From Mnemiopsis leidyi (lineage: Eukaryota > Ctenophora > Tentaculata > Lobata > Bolinopsidae), in the NCBI GenBank assembly GCA_000226015.1, contig JH153344.1:13422-61009 (forward strand): 47,588 nt of DNA, given 5' to 3'. Made by a program: the position numbers and the translations under genes. A model generated the notes under the pieces. The model searched no databases. It was not told the DNA's origin and saw nothing but the letters and a program-made list of their open reading frames with translations. Positions 1 through 47,588 of this stretch are shown piece after piece (position 1 is the first letter of the stretch; every line of letters starts with the position of its first letter).

Positions 1-135
1 CGTTTGCTTGCTCACAACCCCCAATAAACATTATCACAGACACCCCGGTTGCAAGTTGGCCCTATATGGCAGTGCTGTACATTGTACAAGCAACAGTGTG
101 TAAAAACACTTGGTTCTTGCTTCCAACAACATTTA

Positions 136-400
136 CAGTAGTGTGTAGTTGTACATACGTAGTAGTGTGTAGTAGTGTGTAGTAGTGTGTAGTAGTCTGT
201 AGTAGTGTGTAGTAGTTTATAGTAGTGTGTAGTAGTGTGTAGTAGTGTGTAGTAGTTTATAGTAGTGTGTAGTAGTTTATAGTAGTGTGTAGTAGTTTGT
301 AGTAGTTTGTAGTAGTGTGTAGTAGTGTGTAGTAGTGTGTAGTAGTACATACGTAGTAGTGTGTAGTAGTTTGTAGTAGTGTGTAGTAGTCTGTAGTAAT
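136..400. repeat. AGTAGTGTGT minisatellite
   Basis: About 25 copies of a 10-bp unit AGTAGTGTGT with T and C variants (AGTAGTTTGT, AGTAGTTTAT). The Tyr/Leu/His-rich minus-strand frame across it is a by-product of the repeat. It lies upstream of the first placed IP3R exon. I see nothing else in 1-594. Confidence 0.9.
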
Positions 401-594
401 GTTTAGTGATCATAGTGATCACTGGCAACAGATTTTGTGCGTGTGCTCAAAAACTGCCCTTTTTTAGTTTCTTTACTGCACTTCTTGCTTCTCTTTTTGC
501 ACGCCTAGAGGCCCATGATTCTTAGACTCTGGCTCTAACTCCTATTTTCGTGACAAAACCCCTTTTTGCCAACATCTTACCAGAGTATTTTCAG

Positions 595-44608
<44,014 letters not shown>

Positions 44609-44639
44609 GTGGGTATCTTGAACAGAATTGTTGGAAAAT

Positions 44640-44815
44640 TATAGCAAATAACTTATTAAAGGAAATAGTCTGCGGGAATAAGTCTTAAAGGTATTAGTCT
44701 CATCTGAGGGAAAACAGTCTTGGGGGAATTAGAGGAAATATTTATAGGGTAGATAGTCCCCAAGGAGAAAGTCTTAGTCTGAGGGAAATTAGACTGATAA
44801 GAATTAAACTATCTC
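44640..44815. repeat. Degenerate GTCTGAGGGAA repeat after an IP3R donor
   Basis: Irregular copies of AGTCTGAGGGAAATTAG-like motifs spread over about 170 bp, beginning some 30 bp after the donor at 44609. No fixed period. Confidence 0.5.
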
Positions 44816-46159
44816 TCAGACATTCGATCGTGAGGCCGTTGAATTTGTCAGCCTTCATCATTGATACTGGGTGAAATTGTTGATGTTCAAAGATCAATAC
44901 GGATTAGTATTTCCTAAGATTGATAAAGAACATTTCAAGATTAGATTTTAAGGACTAAGGAGGAAGTGCCCATTCAAATTTGGAAGGCTTGATTTGGACG
45001 TGACCCCCTGTCTCCTGAACTAAACGGCATTCGGCTGTTTATTAATTACGGAAAATTGAGGAAAAGTCGAAGCACTAGACACCAATACAACTGAATGCCC
45101 TTTTCTGCCAAGTTGAGATTCAACGCGGCAATAATTTTTCTATAATTAACTCTAACTCTAAACCAAAAGGCACTACTGTGAATTTCGACCCAAGCTTCAG
45201 CGAAAAACTGGCCTTGTAATTCCTAAATTAACACTAGGGTATTCCTTCAGCTCTTTTCACGTGTGAAAGAGACGAAGAGAATAGCGTTAGATTGTACTGT
45301 GTCTAACTTAAAATGAACGAGAAGAAAAGAAATCGTCTAGACGTCAAAATATTTGGAATAACTAGCGTTCAAACTTCAAAGTGACGAGGTGTCACTTTCA
45401 ATATTACCGGCGGTTCTAGAAGAATAAATTCTATTAGTAACGAGTACAGTTTAAATAGAATGCAAAAAGTGCCAGATATCTCGAGCAAGCGGTCAAATTA
45501 TCACTGGGCCGGTGAACAAGAACATTTTGTGTTGGGATGTTAGCTCTAATCCGATTACTGGAAGTCATTGTGAAGAGCTGGCTGATGATTTTACACGCCA
45601 AAAACTTGTTGAAGTCTTATAAATCCGAACTGCTATTTAAGTCGACGGATATAAAGAAGTGTTCATATCGAAAGGGCGAAAATGTTGTAATGTACCTCGA
45701 ATACCGCCAATTAAATCGTGAATTAAGGCTGCACAGTCGCGGAACTATAATTACAATAGAGTTAAATCACATAGCTTGTTCACGTGATCTAAGAGTGTCC
45801 CACTTGCATGCGGAGTATTTCACGTATTAGACCCGTTTAATTCAACGGGAGGTGGCTGAGAAGGAGAAACAATAAAAGTGCTTTCGTCTAGCTGTTACAA
45901 TAGCACAGACGCGTTTATTTGTATCACGTGATTCTATTGGCATGTTGTATCCACTGTCTCGTTTGAGTGAGGCTAATTAAAGGAGATATTTGAAGGGAAT
46001 AATCACGACATAAACTGCTGTACACTGGAAATTTAGCTGGCATTTTTTACATGCCTTTTCGTCTGGGAGGGTGGCACGTTCCTTTTGGTGGTTTGAGAGT
46101 TCTGAATAAAAATGTCCGTCATCTTTAATGAGGAAGGCGACTACCGAAATTTTGAATTC
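44816..46159 (+). other. IP3R intron, right part: no gene seen
   Basis: A/T-rich. The 97-codon + frame at 45537-45830 resembles no known protein and is not supported. Confidence 0.5.
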
Positions 46160-46177
46160 ATTTCAAATATTTGAAAT
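46160..46177. repeat. 18-bp perfect palindrome next to the foldback element
   Basis: ATTTCAAATATTTGAAAT is its own reverse complement and ends exactly where the left arm of the foldback begins at 46178. Confidence 0.85.
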
Positions 46178-46848
46178 ATTGACCAAAACCCAAAACTTGG
46201 GTGTATGTGACCGCTTTTTAAAGACCCTCGATTAAATCGCTATCAAAAGTATCGTAGCTTAATAAACAACGTTATCTAAATGCGTTAAAAAGGTGTGATA
46301 TCGAAAGTTCTGACCGCTATTTCTTACTCGAAAACGGTCGCTTGCTTTGGCCGTCACGCCATTTGTCAGTTGTCAGACACATCAAATTGTTCGCCAAAAT
46401 TTTCAGCTCAAAGAAAGATTGTTAACGCTTTGTACTGAAGTTCGAATATTCAGCATGAGGCAGGTATGAACTTGAAGTTGTTCTCTGAGCACAAAAGTGA
46501 AGCTAATATTACAGGTCAACTTGCGGTAGGTCAATTATAGGGACTGCCTACAATTGTTGAACTTCGGCACTTCTATTCCAATCTATTCCAATAGATTTGA
46601 AAGAAATACTCTTTAAAAATCGGAAGGTTTTCATAATTTGATGAGCCTGACAACTGACATTAATGGCGTGACGGCCAAAGCAAGCGACCGTTTTCGAGTT
46701 AAGAAATAGCGGTCAGAACTTTCGATATCACACCTTTTCAACGCATTTAGATAACGTTGTTTATTAAGCTACGATACTTTTGATTGCGATTCAATCGAGG
46801 GTCTTTAAAAAGCGGTCACATACACCCAAGTTTTGGGTTTTGGTCAAT
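46178..46848. mobile_element. Foldback/MITE-like element with arms of about 211-215 bp
   Basis: Left arm 46178-46388 and right arm 46634-46848 are near-perfect inverted copies. They start and end ATTGACCAAAACCC / GGGTTTTGGTCAAT and include GCTTGCTTTGGCCGTCACGCC near their inner ends. The spacer of about 245 bp has no frame. This looks like a non-autonomous DNA element. I could not define a target-site duplication with confidence. Confidence 0.8.
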
Positions 46849-47110
46849 TTATATCACATCTTTTGGTTTAAGAATGGCCGCTATACGTGCAATAACTGTA
46901 TAGAAGCCTGGTTTAGAACTTTGGATTTGGTGGGATGATTGAAGCTGATGTGAAAAGGCATTGAGGCAAAGCGATAATCTTTCGACCCATTGCCTTAGAG
47001 TTAGTTTAAAATGCATCCTTTAACCTGCTAGGAATTGGAGCTTTGAAAACGTCGATTTTCTCAATTATCAAAAATTGCAAAATTTTCTAAATTCACAAAC
47101 TTTTTCCTTT

Positions 47111-47588
47111 AATGATGACGTCATAGGGGCGTGACCTTTTAATATTTTGAAATGAAACCTAGCCTAAACTACGCCCCAAACGATTATCTTTTAGACCCTA
47201 GGTCGTTTTAAGCTCAATTTTGTATGGTTCTTTTGTTATAAGTTGCACAAAATTGCAGACATTTCACGTGATTTATAGTAAAAAACGCTTATCTTTATCC
47301 GCAATTATCTCGATAATGAAACAAGATAATCGACTTTTTAACAGCAATATTCAAAAGTAGAAACGATTATCTTTCGTTATTATGGTCTTGATTTTTATTC
47401 AGACTGCCTCCTAAAACAATAAAATTTAATTTAAAAAATTTGGTTTCTAAATATTTGATGCCGGAATTTTTCTAGAAATGATGACGTCATAGGGGCGTTG
47501 CCTTTTAATATTTTGAAATGAAACCTAGCCTAAACTACGCCCCAAACGAATATCTTTTAGACCCTAGGTCGTTTTAAGCTCAATTATT
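47111..47588. repeat. Satellite-like direct repeat, 366-bp period
   Basis: 47111-47219 and 47477-47585 are almost identical, about 109 bp, beginning AATGATGACGTCATAGGGGC and ending GTCGTTTTAAGCTCAATT. The second copy runs to the window edge, so the array probably continues. A weaker third match (CGATAATCTTTCGACCC) occurs at about 46971. GATTATC/GATAATC motifs recur between the copies. Confidence 0.85.

Noticed and set aside
12..428. 138-codon minus-strand frame rich in Tyr, Leu, His and Thr
   Set aside because: It is the translation of the AGTAGTGTGT minisatellite plus flanks, with no independent coding signal.
45537..45830. 97-codon + strand frame
   Set aside because: No recognisable domain or regulatory context; length is within chance in A/T-rich DNA of this size.

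Overview
The window is nuclear DNA from an animal. It shows multi-exon genes with GT-AG introns of about 0.1 to 15 kb, long introns, many minisatellites and gene families found only in animals. A Shaker-type Kv channel with an altered S6 motif and a very large SRCR/lectin/LDLa rhodopsin-like GPCR suggest a marine invertebrate, perhaps a cnidarian. That placement is inference; nothing in the window fixes the species.

The backbone is one inositol 1,4,5-trisphosphate receptor (IP3R/ITPR) gene on the + strand. I could place 24 consecutive coding exons between 595 and 44608. Their reading phases all chain, giving 1088 uninterrupted codons. They run from the end of the IP3-binding beta-trefoil, through the alpha-helical IP3-binding half, into the second RIH region of the modulatory domain. 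The 5' exons and the channel-forming 3' exons lie outside the window.

Other genes sit inside IP3R introns. Intron 9 (6654-8663) holds a small minus-strand ORF for a secreted, very acidic protein with a possible GPI-anchor tail. Intron 14 (10914-26099) holds an intronless 3189-codon receptor gene on the + strand (15005-24574), then a small signal-peptide ORF, a 110-bp-arm inverted repeat and a LINE 3' fragment. Intron 23 (29826-44533) holds a minus-strand Kv channel gene. Its whole channel core lies in one exon (31678-30475). Upstream of it are several candidate first coding exons, spread over about 11 kb, that all end in the same phase.

The rest is intronic sequence with tandem repeats, several of them directly against IP3R splice sites (5271-5470, 5936-6470, 8586-8653, 10481-10700, 28733-28890). 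The right end has a roughly 670-bp foldback element (46178-46848) and a satellite-like repeat with a 366-bp period (47111-47588). There is one assembly gap inside a CA microsatellite (27519-27528).

The most interesting points are the candidate array of alternative first exons for the Kv gene, the giant SRCR/SUEL-lectin/LDLa GPCR written as one exon inside an IP3R intron, the long hairpin after that GPCR, and the repeated duplication of splice-site motifs in IP3R introns.
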